A stretch of 64,000 nt of DNA, taken from positions 1 through 64,000 of the forward strand of contig CAZIVO010000005.1 in assembly GCA_964542765.1 (NCBI GenBank). The letters run 5' to 3'. Both the position numbers and the translations under genes were made by a program. Below, piece after piece: positions 32,851 to 41,942 of this stretch. Under the pieces are notes generated by a model. It saw nothing but the letters and a program-made list of their open reading frames with translations. It did no database searches and had not been told where the DNA came from. The stretch comes from CAZIVO01 sp964542765 (GTDB taxonomy: Bacteria; Planctomycetota; UBA1135; UBA2386). Each line of letters begins with the position of its first letter. Positions within the stretch are counted from its first letter, which is position 1.

Positions 32851-33018
32851 AATCTTCTTCGTGAGGGGATGGTGCCGCACAAGGTGCACTACTCACAAGA
32901 CTCTCGCGCACCGACACCTTGATGGACTACCACAACAAGCGGAACAATGGCGACGTTGAAGGGGGGTTCACGGACCCCATGGAAGGTGGTTTCCAGCACG
33001 ACTCTCTTGAGATTCTGG
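32851..33018 (+). repeat. diverged dispersed repeat, copy A
   Basis: About 165 bases that align over their length with 36620-36790 (copy B), roughly three quarters identical by eye. Shared cores include ACTACTCACAAGAC and CTTCCAGCA-type segments around TTCCAGCACGACTC. It lies just upstream of the MORN lipoprotein gene. Translations of either strand are interrupted, so it may be a decayed mobile element or a non-coding unit. Confidence 0.6.
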
Positions 33019-33054
33019 ACCGCAAGCTTGCTGGTTCTTAGGCTGGTGAGGCTC

Positions 33055-33843
33055 ATGAAGCCCTCTCTCACCGCCTTTCCTTTCCTCCTCCCGGCGCTGC
33101 TGACCAGTGTCTCTGTCGGCGGGTGCACATCCATCGAACGACCGGTCACATCGAAGATCGACGAAGGTCGCCAGTGGGCCTTGCGTGAGATCGAGAACGC
33201 AGACGGGTCACGATCGATCGGGAAGATGCGGCCCAATGGCACGAAGGAGGGCTCGTGGCAGTCCTTCCATGTGAACGGCTGGCAAAAAAACACGGCCGAA
33301 TACGCCGGCGGAAAGAAGCACGGACTCTGGACCGCGTGGTACGCGAGTGGTTCGAAGAAAGAAGAAGGGGCCTACAAGAACGGCGAGAGAGAGGGTCTTT
33401 GGAACTACTGGGGCCCAAGCGGAGGGCCGGCGTTGAAGACCGGGGTGGAAGCGTTCTGGGCTATCGAGAAGTATGACGATGGGAGGAAGATGGCCGAGGG
33501 CTTCAAGAATAGCCTCAAGCAAAAACTGGGGTCCTGGACCTACTGGGACGAGAAGGGTCTGAAGTGGAAGGAGGGCCAATTCCAGGGCGGTAAGGAAGAA
33601 GGGCTCTGGACCTACTGGTACGAGAAGGGGCAAAAGTGGAAGGAAGGCGAATACCAGGGCGGCAAGCAACAAGGCTTCTGGACGCGCTGGTACGAGAAGG
33701 GCCAGGAATGGTCGGAGGGCGCATACCACAATGGCAAGGAAGAAGGGCTCTGGACCTACTGGAACGAAGACGGCACCGTCAATTCCCTGGTCAGCGGCAT
33801 CTACAAAGCTGGCAAGCGGATCGCACCCCTCCCCGACAAGTAA
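33055..33843 (+). CDS. MORN-like repeat lipoprotein
   Basis: A 262-residue lipoprotein: the signal MKPSLTAFPFLLPALLTSVS ends at the lipobox GGC (about residue 24). The mature part is made of repeats of about 23 residues of the MORN/YwqK type, with the pattern GxxHGLWTxWYxxGxKKxEGxYKNG, for example GKKHGLWTAWYASGSKKEEG and EEGLWTYWYEKGQKWKEGEY. Such repeats form beta-hairpin sheets in envelope proteins of unclear role. The frame is open from 32947, but the signal peptide starts at ATG 33055. TAGGCT lies ten bases before that ATG. Confidence 0.8.
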   Translation: MKPSLTAFPFLLPALLTSVSVGGCTSIERPVTSKIDEGRQWALREIENADGSRSIGKMRPNGTKEGSWQSFHVNGWQKNTAEYAGGKKHGLWTAWYASGSKKEEGAYKNGEREGLWNYWGPSGGPALKTGVEAFWAIEKYDDGRKMAEGFKNSLKQKLGSWTYWDEKGLKWKEGQFQGGKEEGLWTYWYEKGQKWKEGEYQGGKQQGFWTRWYEKGQEWSEGAYHNGKEEGLWTYWNEDGTVNSLVSGIYKAGKRIAPLPDK

Positions 33844-34151
33844 GAGCAACTAGCTCAGACCAAGTCCTGCTGTCCAGGTGTGTGTGAATATGGTGGGAGA
33901 GCTTTGGTCCATCATGTCGGATTGCACTTCTTGGCAGGGCCAAAGTAATGATTCAGGGCCAGCCATAAATGCCTAGAAACAATCGGGTAAACGACGACTA
34001 GCTTCCTATGATCTGCGCCGCGAAGGGGGGCGATCGAAATCCTGGGCGCTGAAATCAATTCCCATGGTAATGCTCGGTCTCGGCCCTGTGATCGGAATGC
34101 TAATCGCAATGGCGGCAAGGGTTGGATAAGTCGATGATCTCAAGAGAACCG
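33844..34151. other. 308-base intergenic region
   Basis: It contains no credible gene. The first 40 bases (33851-33880) are one copy of a short dispersed motif found also at 38464-38492 and, inverted, at 35043-35065. The remainder shows no hairpin or clear promoter. Confidence 0.35.
33851..33880 (+). repeat. short dispersed motif, copy 1
   Basis: The core GACCAAGTCCTGCTGTCC recurs with few changes at 38464-38492 on the plus strand and at 35043-35065 on the minus strand (21 of 23 bases identical to the latter). All three copies are intergenic. Confidence 0.45.
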
Positions 34152-35024
34152 ATGAATCGTAAGCGTCTTCACTGGACCAACTTTCTGTTCGTGTCGGCCG
34201 CCCACTTGGTGGCCGTGTTTGCAATCGTCTATCTGGTGGTCTTCCACTTCTCGTGGTGGACGATCGGCTTCGGCGCGCTTTGGGGCATATTCTGTGGGCT
34301 ATCGATCACCGGCGGCTACCACCGCCTGTTCTCGCATTCGGCTTATGTTGCAAGCTGGCCGCTGCGCGTGTTCTACCTCGCATTCGGGGCGGCATCGGTG
34401 CAAAACTCGGCACTCGTCTGGGCTGCCGACCATCGCACGCACCATGCGCACACCGATCACGATCGCGATCCTTACAGTATCGAGCGGGGGTTCTGGTGGG
34501 CGCATATCGGCTGGGTCGTTTGCAAGTCCAACGAACATCCGAACCGCTCCCTCGTCCGCGACCTTGAAGCGGACCCTCTGGTGCGCTTCCAGCATCGATT
34601 TTACCTGCCGCTCGCGCTCCTGTTCAGTTCCGTCGCGCCGGCAGCGATCGGTACGGCATGGGGCGACCCGATCGGCGCGCTCCTGGTCGCGGGCTGGTTG
34701 CGGCTCGTAATACAGTGGCACGCGACATTCTCGGTGAACTCGTTCGCGCACCTGATCGGCAGTCAGCCATACGAGCGGACCGGCACGGCTCGTGACAGCT
34801 TGATCGTCGCGCTCCTGACCATGGGCGAGGGCTACCACAACTTTCACCACCGCTTTCAGATCGACTACCGCAACGGCGTTCGGTGGTACCACTTCGATCC
34901 GACCAAGTGGTGGGTATGGGCTTCCTCTTGCCTCGGGCTCACGCGGAAGCTCAGGCGCGTACCCGCCGAGCGGATCGAAGCCGTACGCCGCGCGGTGAGA
35001 CTCCAATCGTCGGCCCTGACCTGA
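34152..35024 (+). CDS. delta-9-type fatty acid desaturase
   Basis: A protein of about 290 residues with four hydrophobic segments and the three histidine boxes of membrane di-iron desaturases: GGYHRLFSH, DHRTHHAHTD and GEGYHNFHH. The order and spacing match stearoyl-CoA desaturase-like enzymes that insert a cis double bond into acyl chains. The C-terminal part (WYHFDPTKWWVWASSCLGL) is also typical. Upstream in-frame starts at 34122 (TTG) and 34134 (ATG) are possible; 34152 has AAGAGA before it. No electron donor gene adjoins it. Confidence 0.9.
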   Translation: MNRKRLHWTNFLFVSAAHLVAVFAIVYLVVFHFSWWTIGFGALWGIFCGLSITGGYHRLFSHSAYVASWPLRVFYLAFGAASVQNSALVWAADHRTHHAHTDHDRDPYSIERGFWWAHIGWVVCKSNEHPNRSLVRDLEADPLVRFQHRFYLPLALLFSSVAPAAIGTAWGDPIGALLVAGWLRLVIQWHATFSVNSFAHLIGSQPYERTGTARDSLIVALLTMGEGYHNFHHRFQIDYRNGVRWYHFDPTKWWVWASSCLGLTRKLRRVPAERIEAVRRAVRLQSSALT

Positions 35025-35042
35025 GGCCCATATCACCACCCG

Positions 35043-35065
35043 CACCTGGACAGCAGAACTTGATC
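35043..35065 (-). repeat. short dispersed motif, inverted copy
   Basis: On the minus strand this matches the motif at 33851-33880 in 21 of 23 bases. It lies between the convergent desaturase and kelch genes. Confidence 0.4.
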
Positions 35066-35153
35066 CGGTCTTGGTGGAGGTGGGGAGTAATTCTTGGGCA
35101 GAGGTTCGAGCTTTCTGCAGCTTTGTAGATGTCGCTGAGAATGGGCCCGATGG

Positions 35154-36521
35154 CTAGAAGCCGATGGTTGCCTTGCCTGCGTTGGAGAGGGCCACGCCCA
35201 GCGGGTTGGCCTTGAGGTCGAGGGCCAGACCCTGGAGGTAGAGGTTCTTGCCGAGAAGCCAGCGATTCTTGCCGGGGATCGCGAGGTCGAAGCGCGCGGA
35301 GCCTGCGTTGTTCTTCAGTGGCAGGGTCACATCTGCACCCACCAAGAGCTTGCATCCCGGTAGCCCTAGAATTCCGAGGTTCAGCGGTAGCTTGATTGCT
35401 CCCCACTGCTGGTTCGACATGCCAACGGCGATGAAGGGGCCTGCGGCAGGAGCTGTTTGCAATCGCGAAAGCGTAGTCGTGAAGGTCTTGCCGTAGACCG
35501 GTTGCGTCATCGCTGTGAGTTGAGGAATGCCCGCGCTGCCCTTGCAGCCGGTGCCGAAGGTGGTGAATGTTGCTGGCGAGGGGATGGCGTACTCCCACAT
35601 ATCTGCCGAGGGGCCCGGACTCCACCCACCAAACATCACGGTGCGGCGACGAGCAAGGTCGTAGGCCATCGCATGTTGCTGGCGACCGGATGGCGAAGTA
35701 GCAGGTTTGATCTGCGCCCAGCTCTTACCGTTCCACTCCCAGGTGTCTGCCAGGTTTCTTCTGCCGTATCCACCGAACATCACGGTGCGACCACGTGCCA
35801 GATCGTAGACCATGGCGTGATCGGATCGACCGGGTGGGAATGTGACGGGGGAGTTCTGCGCCCAGCTCTTGCCGTCCCATTCCCATGTGTCTGAGAAGTA
35901 GCCGTTGCCTCGAGCGTATCCGCCGAACAAGACAGTGCGGCGACGTGAGGAGTCGTAGGCCATCGTGTGGCTCGTTCGCGCAGGTGGCGGTGTAGCCGGT
36001 TTGATCTGCGTCCAGTTCTTACCGTTCCACTCCCAGGTGTCCGAGAAGTAGCTGCCGTTCCATCCACCGAACATCACGGTGTGTCTGCGGACAGAGTCGT
36101 AGGCCATTGCATGATTGAGTCGGGCAGATGGCGAAGTGGCCGGTCTGATCTGCGTCCAGTTCTTACCATCCCATTCCCAGGTGTCATTCATCGGACTGCT
36201 GCCGTTCCATCCACCGAACATCACGGCGCGCCGGCGTGCAGGGTCGTAGGCCATTGCATGTTGGTGTCTGCCGGGTGGCGATGTGGCAGGTTTGATCCGC
36301 GCCCATCTCATACCGTCCCACTCCCAGGTGTCTGCCAAGTTGTTGCCGTTCCCTCCACCGAACATCACGGTGCGCTGACGGGCAGAGTCGTAGACCATCG
36401 CGTGACCTCCTCGGATAGGGGGCGAGGTTGCCGGTGGGAGCTTGATCTGCGTCCAGTTCATCTGAGCAGAACACGCCAGCGCGAGACCTAGACAAGCGAT
36501 TGAGGTGGGGATGGGATGCAT
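35154..36521 (-). CDS. secreted kelch-repeat protein with planctomycete-type C-terminal domain
   Basis: A 455-residue protein with a signal peptide (PTSIACLGLALACSAQ). Six kelch repeats of about 48 residues follow, each with the pattern RxxHAMAYDxARRRTVMFGG and DTWEWDGKxWTQIKPATxP; they should fold as a six-bladed propeller. The last 130 residues are a separate domain starting TFGTGCKGSAGIPQL and ending LQGLALDLKANPLGVALSN, a domain also found in the proteins at 37438 and 44983. The repeats are very similar at DNA level. ATG 36521 is chosen for its signal peptide. Its binding partner is unknown. Confidence 0.78.
   Translation of the reverse strand: MHPIPTSIACLGLALACSAQMNWTQIKLPPATSPPIRGGHAMVYDSARQRTVMFGGGNGNNLADTWEWDGMRWARIKPATSPPGRHQHAMAYDPARRRAVMFGGWNGSSPMNDTWEWDGKNWTQIRPATSPSARLNHAMAYDSVRRHTVMFGGWNGSYFSDTWEWNGKNWTQIKPATPPPARTSHTMAYDSSRRRTVLFGGYARGNGYFSDTWEWDGKSWAQNSPVTFPPGRSDHAMVYDLARGRTVMFGGYGRRNLADTWEWNGKSWAQIKPATSPSGRQQHAMAYDLARRRTVMFGGWSPGPSADMWEYAIPSPATFTTFGTGCKGSAGIPQLTAMTQPVYGKTFTTTLSRLQTAPAAGPFIAVGMSNQQWGAIKLPLNLGILGLPGCKLLVGADVTLPLKNNAGSARFDLAIPGKNRWLLGKNLYLQGLALDLKANPLGVALSNAGKATIGF
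35585..36435 (-). repeat. in-frame tandem repeats of the kelch gene
   Basis: Six imperfect tandem units of about 145-155 bases inside the kelch gene. Segments such as CCACCGAACATCACGGTG recur in most units, so recent duplication or gene conversion is likely. Confidence 0.7.
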
Positions 36522-36954
36522 GGCTGGTATCCAGAAGTGTGCGCCGCGCATGCTACTCCACCTCGGACAAGCCAGGAATCCCCGCAGACCTGCTGTGTGA
36601 GTGAGGGGGGAGTTGTTGCAATCGACTGCTTCGTGAAGGGATGAGGCCTCGTGAGGCGCAACTACTCACAAGACGCCAGTTCATCGACACCTCGATGGAC
36701 CATTACAGCAAGTTGAACATTGTGATGTTGAAGCCGAGTTCAGGAGCGTCACGGGAGACAGCTTCCAGCATGACTCCCTTCAAATTCGGGGCGGTGAGAT
36801 TGCTGCGAATGAGGGGATGCAAGCCTGACGAAGAAAAGAGTATGCTCGATGTCCGCAAGTGATTGCCCGAAAGCTTGGCTCCGGGCTTCGATACGTGGTC
36901 GTTGTGACTCTGTTCCCTCTTCCCCTCCTACGGCTGAGTTGATCTCGGCGGCGC
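36522..36954. other. 433-base intergenic region with repeat copies
   Basis: This divergent region lies between the kelch gene and the ACT-domain gene. It carries copy B of the 165-base repeat (36620-36790), one copy of the motif GACAAGCCAGGAATCCCCGC (36566-36590, compare 37412-37435) and GCGCATGCTACTCCAC (compare 45597-45612). Short open frames across it are not convincing genes. Confidence 0.45.
36620..36790 (+). repeat. diverged dispersed repeat, copy B
   Basis: Direct-orientation partner of the repeat at 32851-33018, with the same order of conserved blocks and small insertions. It lies upstream of the ACT-domain gene, as copy A lies upstream of the MORN gene. Confidence 0.6.
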
Positions 36955-37392
36955 ATGGTTCCCATCCACGAAAACCTCAAGTCTGCCCTGTCGCAGATGA
37001 GTTGGCGGATCGAGCCCGGCACCTTTGCGCTGCTCGGCTTCGAGACGCCACCAACTGCCGCAGATCTTGAATTGCTGAGCGTTCCCCCCGCCCAGATCGT
37101 GACGGAAGCGGAGCAAACGACCCTGCTGATTCCGTCGGATCGAGTCGAAGAGGCGCTGCGACGCCACCCCGAAGCGGAGGTCGAGCGTGACCTGATCTGG
37201 GTACGCTTCGACGCGCCCATGAGCTGGGACGTCGTAGGGTTTTTGGCCCTGGTCACCAGGCACCTCGCAGCAGCGGGCATCCCTATCGGAGCGGTTTGCG
37301 GTTTTCGTCGCGACCATTTGTTTTTGGCGCAGCGTCACCAAGAACGCGCATGCGCCGTGCTCGCCGAGGTCCTGTCATCCGATCCCGAGTGA
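36955..37392 (+). CDS. ACT-domain protein
   Basis: A 145-residue protein with two ACT-like halves. The N-terminal half has PGTFALLGFETPPTAADLELL and VTEAEQTTLLIPSD; the C-terminal half has LIWVRFDAPMSWDVVGFLALV, then GIPIGAVCGFRRDHLFLA. This matches a family of small stand-alone ACT proteins (ACT_7 type) thought to sense small molecules such as amino acids. The ATG at 36955 has no clear ribosome binding site. It is convergent with the gene ending at 37438. The ligand is unknown. Confidence 0.75.
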   Translation: MVPIHENLKSALSQMSWRIEPGTFALLGFETPPTAADLELLSVPPAQIVTEAEQTTLLIPSDRVEEALRRHPEAEVERDLIWVRFDAPMSWDVVGFLALVTRHLAAAGIPIGAVCGFRRDHLFLAQRHQERACAVLAEVLSSDPE

Positions 37393-37437
37393 CTCCGGTC
37401 CTGTTTTCCGCACAAGCCAGGAGTCCTCGCGGTCCCG

Positions 37438-38424
37438 TTATTTGCCGAAGGTAATGGCTGTTCCCCCACTCGAGGTGAGGCCCAAACGGTTGCTGCCGAG
37501 ATCGATATTGACACCCTGGCTATAGATCGTCTTGCCAACGAAATAGGGGTTGTTCGGCACCACAAAGTTCAAGATTGCGGACACACCCTTGGGGCCGAAA
37601 GGGACACCCTTCGAGAAGATTGGGTCGAGATAGAGAGAGCATCCCGTCATGCCGATGGTGCTCAGGTTCAGGTTTTTTTGCGTTGCTCCTAACATGATCG
37701 AGCCACCCGAATTCGCTCGGCCACCGGCCATGTTGAGGCCGAATCTCTTGCCAAGATTGGGAGCTCCGCTTCCAGCGATGCTCAGAGGTCCGCTACCGCA
37801 ACCCTTGCCATAGTTGCCGAAGAGGCCATCGCACACTCTCATCTTCAAGGCCGATAGCGAACCCATTGTTCCGTTCGCAGGCGGGATGCCCCACCAGTTG
37901 ATGGCATAGATCGAGCGGCGCCCTCCGTGACGACAAGAAGCGTTCCCGAGGCTGGAATGGTTGCCCATCACCAGAATCTCGACCAGAAGATCGCCCTTGG
38001 CGGGATCATAGTTGAAGGAACCGGTGAGTCCGATCTTGCTCCATACACCGGCTGTCTGGGCCCAGGTATGCCCCTTCTTGTTCAGCACCGTGACGGGACT
38101 GTTTCCGAGGTTGGCCGCAAAGTTGAGCGTCAGGGCTCCCTTGTGGTGCGCCATCTTGATGACGAGGCTAGTCGAAGAGTGAGTGCCGGTGCCACATGGC
38201 GCAAAGGACAGGCTCGTGATGGTTCGCTTGCTATGGCCGAGCTCTTGAGCCGTCATCTTGGTCTGATAGTACACGTTCCGCCAGGTCGAACTGCTCCTGG
38301 TGGTTCCCCAAGGGATCACACCACAGACGCCGGAATTGGGGAAGTTGCCCCACGTGTAGTGGCAGTTGTTCTGAGCGCCGAGATGAGCTGTCGCGGCGAG
38401 GACAAGAAGAGGAAGGTATCGCAT
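37438..38424 (-). CDS. secreted protein with planctomycete-type C-terminal domain
   Basis: A 328-residue protein with a signal peptide (RYLPLLVLAATAHLGAQ). The N-terminal 190 residues hold NVYYQTKMTAQELGHSKRTITSLSFAPCGTG and look like a beta-rich domain without known relatives. The C-terminal 125 residues run from NYGKGCGSGPLSIAGSGAPNLG to the end and are clearly homologous to the C-terminus of the protein at 44983; both have MTGCSLYLDPIF-type and VGKTIYSQG-type segments and end ITFGK. AAGGAAA before ATG 38424 supports this start over upstream in-frame codons. Function unknown. Confidence 0.72.
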   Translation of the reverse strand: MRYLPLLVLAATAHLGAQNNCHYTWGNFPNSGVCGVIPWGTTRSSSTWRNVYYQTKMTAQELGHSKRTITSLSFAPCGTGTHSSTSLVIKMAHHKGALTLNFAANLGNSPVTVLNKKGHTWAQTAGVWSKIGLTGSFNYDPAKGDLLVEILVMGNHSSLGNASCRHGGRRSIYAINWWGIPPANGTMGSLSALKMRVCDGLFGNYGKGCGSGPLSIAGSGAPNLGKRFGLNMAGGRANSGGSIMLGATQKNLNLSTIGMTGCSLYLDPIFSKGVPFGPKGVSAILNFVVPNNPYFVGKTIYSQGVNIDLGSNRLGLTSSGGTAITFGK

Positions 38425-38463
38425 GAGATGTTTCCTTACAGCGGTCTGGTCGGGATCTGACTG

Positions 38464-38492
38464 TAGCTCAGGCCAAGTTCTTCTGTCTAGGG
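38464..38492 (+). repeat. short dispersed motif, copy 2
   Basis: Similar to 33851-33880 over about 29 bases, both beginning TAGCTCAG. Confidence 0.4.
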
Positions 38493-38801
38493 TATGGAGC
38501 GGGGTATGGGTCGGTAAAGCTCTGCTCTTGCTTGTTGAAGGGCTTTGCGAGCAAAGAGAGAGCCGAAGGAGGATTCCCGGAGCCATACTGACTGCGCTCG
38601 GTGTCGTGTTCCGGGTGAAGCTGATTCGCTGGCCGGAGTAACTCGTAGCAGTGGGGTCTCATCTCCGTCGACTCGCCCCCTCTGGCGACTTGGTTGATGT
38701 CGCAGCAAATCTTGACGGCCACATCCGGGCTATTTGTCAGGTGCCAGGCCTGGACAGTGGGCGCGAGTCTGTGTTGGCTGCGCTCGCGGGTGCGATCCTG
38801 C

Positions 38802-38807
38802 TATGCT
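38802..38807 (+). promoter_or_regulatory. -10 box (TATGCT) for the PSCyt1/DUF1549 gene
   Basis: TATGCT ends nine bases before ATG 38817, and no Shine-Dalgarno sequence is present, so a nearly leaderless transcript is likely. Confidence 0.3.
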
Positions 38808-38816
38808 GGCGTCGCC

Positions 38817-41800
38817 ATGCGTTTCTTGCTCAGCCTTTCGGTGACCACCCTGGCCTCGGTTTGCGCGGCTCAAGCGACCACGGCTCCGGACTTCAACCGG
38901 GACGTGCGCCCGATCCTGTCCGAGCATTGCTACCGCTGCCATGGACCCGACACGGCGGCGCGCAAGGCAGGATTGCGTCTCGACCAACGTGAGTCGGCCC
39001 TGTCGCGCCAGCGCCGCGGCAAGGAGGGTCGCTCGCGGCCGCCGGCGATCGCCGTTGGGCGTCCGCGGGGGAGCGAAGTCATCCGGCGCGTGCGGCACTC
39101 CGATCCCGGCGAGCGTATGCCGCCGCGCAAGCACCCGGCGCTCACGGCGGATCAGATCGAGATCCTAGAAGATTGGATTTCGGCCGGCGCCGCCTATGCC
39201 GAACATTGGTCCCTGGTACCGCCGCGGCGGCCGCCGTTGCCACCGGTCGCTGACCGTTCCTGGCCGCTCAACCCGATCGATCACTTCGTGCTCGCCGAGA
39301 TGGAGAACCGTGGTCTGCAGCCGACGGTCGCTACCGATCCGGCGACCCTGTTGCGACGCGTGACTCTTGATCTCACCGGACTGCCGCCGACGCCCGAGGA
39401 ACTCGACGCCTTCCTGGCGGATCCATCCGATGAGAAGTACCAAGCGCAGGTTGATCGCTTGCTCGATTCGCCTCGCCACGCCGAACACGCCGCGCGTCAC
39501 TGGCTGGATCTCGCTCGCTACGCCGATACACATGGCTACCAATATGATCAGCAGCGTATGCAATGGGTCTGGCGGGAATGGGTCATCGATGCTTACCAAT
39601 CCAACACTCCCTTCGATCGTTTCACGCTGCTGCAGATTGCCGGTGACCTGCTGCCCGATGCGAGCGATCAGGATCGTCTCGCGACCGGCTTCCAGCGCAA
39701 TCACGGCATCACCATCGAAGGTGGTGTCATCGACGAGGAGTACCGCACCGAATACGTCATCGACCGTGTTGCCACCAATGGCACCGTTTGGATGGGTTTG
39801 ACTCTGGGCTGTGCGCGGTGCCATGACCACAAGTACGACCCTATCACGCAAGAAGAGTTCTACGGCCTCTACGCCTTCTTCAATAACGTTCCCGAACGCG
39901 GCAACGGCCCGAGGAACGGCTTTGCTCCCACCTTGAAGGTCGCCGGTCGCAGTCAGCGGAAAGAACTGGACCGCATCGAGGACGAACTCGCCGAGGTCGG
40001 CGCCGATCTGGAGCGAGCCTTCACCAGATCGGCATCGGCACGCCGGCGCTGGGAGCAGAGCGCTGCCAGGTCGGGGCCGAAATGGGAGGTCTTGCGTCCG
40101 CGTTCGGCCACCTCTTCAGCGGGGACGCCCCTGGCCATCAAGCCCGATGGTTCGGTTCTCGCTGGCGGCCAGCCTCCGGCTCGCGAGGATCACGAGATCG
40201 TTGCCGAGACCTCGAAGCGATCGATCACCGCCGTGCGCCTCGAGGCTCTGGTCGATCCGTCCTTGCCGCGTGCCGGCAATAAATTCGGCAGCACCGGTCG
40301 TCACGATAATGGCAATTTCGTGCTCAGTGAATTCGAGTTGGAGGTGGCGCCCAAGGGTGGCAAGGGCGAGCCCGAGCGGGTCGCCCTGCGGCGTAGCTTC
40401 GCCGATCATTCCCAGAAGGGTTACGAGGTGGCCAAGGCGATCGATGGTACCGTTGCGGGTAACAACGGTTGGGCTGTCGATGGCAATACCAGGAGAGAAA
40501 AACGTACGGCAATCTTCGTCTTGAAGGAGCCGATCGAGTTGCGCGGCGGCGCTCGATTGATCATGCGTTTGCGCTACCAGTCCGGCTTCGGCAGCCACAG
40601 TATCGGCCGTCCGCGGCTGTCGATTTCGAGCGACACTGCGGCCACCGATGAAGCGGCGACCCTGAAGCGTACGAAGGTCAGCGCGATTCTTGCAACTCCG
40701 CGAGGGCAGCGATCCTCTGCTCAGAACGAGACCCTTGCCGAGTTCCACATGCGGCATCACGGTTCCGCCGAAGACAAGAAGCTGCTCTCTCGTCGCACGC
40801 AACTGATGGCGCGGCGAAGCGCTGTGACCAAGGCCATCCCACCGACGCTGGTGATGGCGGAAATGCCGAAACCACGGACAGCGCATGTCTTGCAGCGCGG
40901 TAGTTACGATCAGCCTGGAGCCGTGGTGACTGCCGACGTTCCTTCTGCCTTGCCGCGTTTGCCGAAGGGAGCGCCTCGCAATCGTCTTGGATTCGCCCGC
41001 TGGCTCGTCGATGAAACTCATCCTTTGACCCGGCGCGTCGCCGTCAACCGTTACTGGCGGATGTCCTTCGGTCGAGGCTTGGTTTCGACGGGCGAAGATT
41101 TCGGTAGCCAAGGCGCTTGGCCGACACATCCCGAACTTCTCGACTGGCTGGCGGTGGAGTTTGGTGAGAACGGATGGGACATCAAGGCGATGCGCAGGCT
41201 CATCGTCACCTCGCAGACCTATAGACAAGCCTCGAGCGGGGTACAAGAGACCGTGGCGCGCGACCCCAACAATCTCTGGCTCGCCCGCATGCCGCGCTTG
41301 CGTTTGGCGGCCGAAGAAATCCGCGACCAGGCCCTGGCTCTCGGTGGATTGCTGGTCGAGACGATCGGCGGCCCGAGCGTTTATCCCTACCAGCCTTCGG
41401 GGCTCTGGGAAGAACTCAACAACCGCAAGGGCTATTCCGTGCCTTATCGCCAGAGCAAGGGGGACGATCTCTATCGTCGCAGTCTCTACACCTTCTGGAA
41501 GCGGACCCTGCCGCCGCCGAGCATGGTGACCTTCGATGCTCCCGAACGCGAGTTCTGCACGGTGGAGCGTTCCCGAACCAACACACCCTTGCAGGCGCTC
41601 GTCCTCCTCAATGACCCGACCTTCGTGGAGGCGGCGCGGCACTTCGCGGTCCGCATGCGCGCTGCGGGTGGAGGAGACCGTAGCTCCGGCCTCGGTTTTG
41701 GTTTCAGGGCCGCCACCGGCCGTTCCCCCGAACAAAAGGAACTGACGGTCTTGCTGCGTCTGCTCGAGGATCAAGAGGCCGTTTTCTCGGTGGACCCCGG

Positions 41801-41939
41801 CAGTGCCGAGAAGTTGCTTGCGGTCGGAGATAGCGGACCGACGACACCGGGTGCAGGCGAAAGCCCGGCACAACTGGCCGCATGGGTTAGCGTGGCTCGT
41901 ATGCTCTTGAATCTCGACGAGACCATCACCAGGAACTGA
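38817..41939 (+). CDS. PSCyt1-DUF1549-DUF1553 planctomycete cytochrome-type protein
   Basis: A secreted protein of 1040 residues with a signal peptide (RFLLSLSVTTLASVCAAQ). It starts with a PSCyt1 cytochrome c-like region with the haem motif HCYRCHGPD (about residues 37-45). A DUF1549 region follows (PIDHFVLAEMENRGL, RRVTLDLTGLPPTPEELDAFL, ARHWLDLARYADTHG) with a second CxxCH in GCARCHDHKYDPI. The C-terminal third is DUF1553 (NRLGFARWLVDETHPLTRRVAVNRYWR, LDWLAVEFGENGWD, RSLYTFWKRTLPPPSM, ERSRTNTPLQALVLLNDPTF). These proteins are a hallmark of Planctomycetota. Their role is unknown but is often linked to polymer use with DUF1501 partners, as here. Confidence 0.93.
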   Translation: MRFLLSLSVTTLASVCAAQATTAPDFNRDVRPILSEHCYRCHGPDTAARKAGLRLDQRESALSRQRRGKEGRSRPPAIAVGRPRGSEVIRRVRHSDPGERMPPRKHPALTADQIEILEDWISAGAAYAEHWSLVPPRRPPLPPVADRSWPLNPIDHFVLAEMENRGLQPTVATDPATLLRRVTLDLTGLPPTPEELDAFLADPSDEKYQAQVDRLLDSPRHAEHAARHWLDLARYADTHGYQYDQQRMQWVWREWVIDAYQSNTPFDRFTLLQIAGDLLPDASDQDRLATGFQRNHGITIEGGVIDEEYRTEYVIDRVATNGTVWMGLTLGCARCHDHKYDPITQEEFYGLYAFFNNVPERGNGPRNGFAPTLKVAGRSQRKELDRIEDELAEVGADLERAFTRSASARRRWEQSAARSGPKWEVLRPRSATSSAGTPLAIKPDGSVLAGGQPPAREDHEIVAETSKRSITAVRLEALVDPSLPRAGNKFGSTGRHDNGNFVLSEFELEVAPKGGKGEPERVALRRSFADHSQKGYEVAKAIDGTVAGNNGWAVDGNTRREKRTAIFVLKEPIELRGGARLIMRLRYQSGFGSHSIGRPRLSISSDTAATDEAATLKRTKVSAILATPRGQRSSAQNETLAEFHMRHHGSAEDKKLLSRRTQLMARRSAVTKAIPPTLVMAEMPKPRTAHVLQRGSYDQPGAVVTADVPSALPRLPKGAPRNRLGFARWLVDETHPLTRRVAVNRYWRMSFGRGLVSTGEDFGSQGAWPTHPELLDWLAVEFGENGWDIKAMRRLIVTSQTYRQASSGVQETVARDPNNLWLARMPRLRLAAEEIRDQALALGGLLVETIGGPSVYPYQPSGLWEELNNRKGYSVPYRQSKGDDLYRRSLYTFWKRTLPPPSMVTFDAPEREFCTVERSRTNTPLQALVLLNDPTFVEAARHFAVRMRAAGGGDRSSGLGFGFRAATGRSPEQKELTVLLRLLEDQEAVFSVDPGSAEKLLAVGDSGPTTPGAGESPAQLAAWVSVARMLLNLDETITRN

Positions 41940-41942
41940 TCG

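Larger units (their letters stand above)
38425..38816. other. 392-base intergenic region
   Basis: It separates divergent genes. A short dispersed motif lies at 38464-38492 (compare 33851-33880). An 84-codon minus-strand frame (38468-38722) has no ribosome binding site and no recognisable product and is not called as a gene. The right end has TATGCT (38802-38807), nine bases before the next start. Confidence 0.35.

Noticed and set aside
35585..36435. regular repeats that might suggest a CRISPR array
   Set aside because: The period of about 150 bases and the intact reading frame show kelch repeats; there are no short repeats with unique spacers.
36641..36862. 73-codon plus-strand frame across repeat copy B
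   Set aside because: The matching region in copy A does not keep this frame, so coding is unlikely.
38468..38722. 84-codon minus-strand frame in the gap before the cytochrome-type gene
   Set aside because: No ribosome binding site, no leaderless box and no recognisable domain; kept as intergenic.
40116..41873. 585-codon minus-strand frame
   Set aside because: It is antisense to the DUF1549/DUF1553 gene, and the product shows no recognisable domain.
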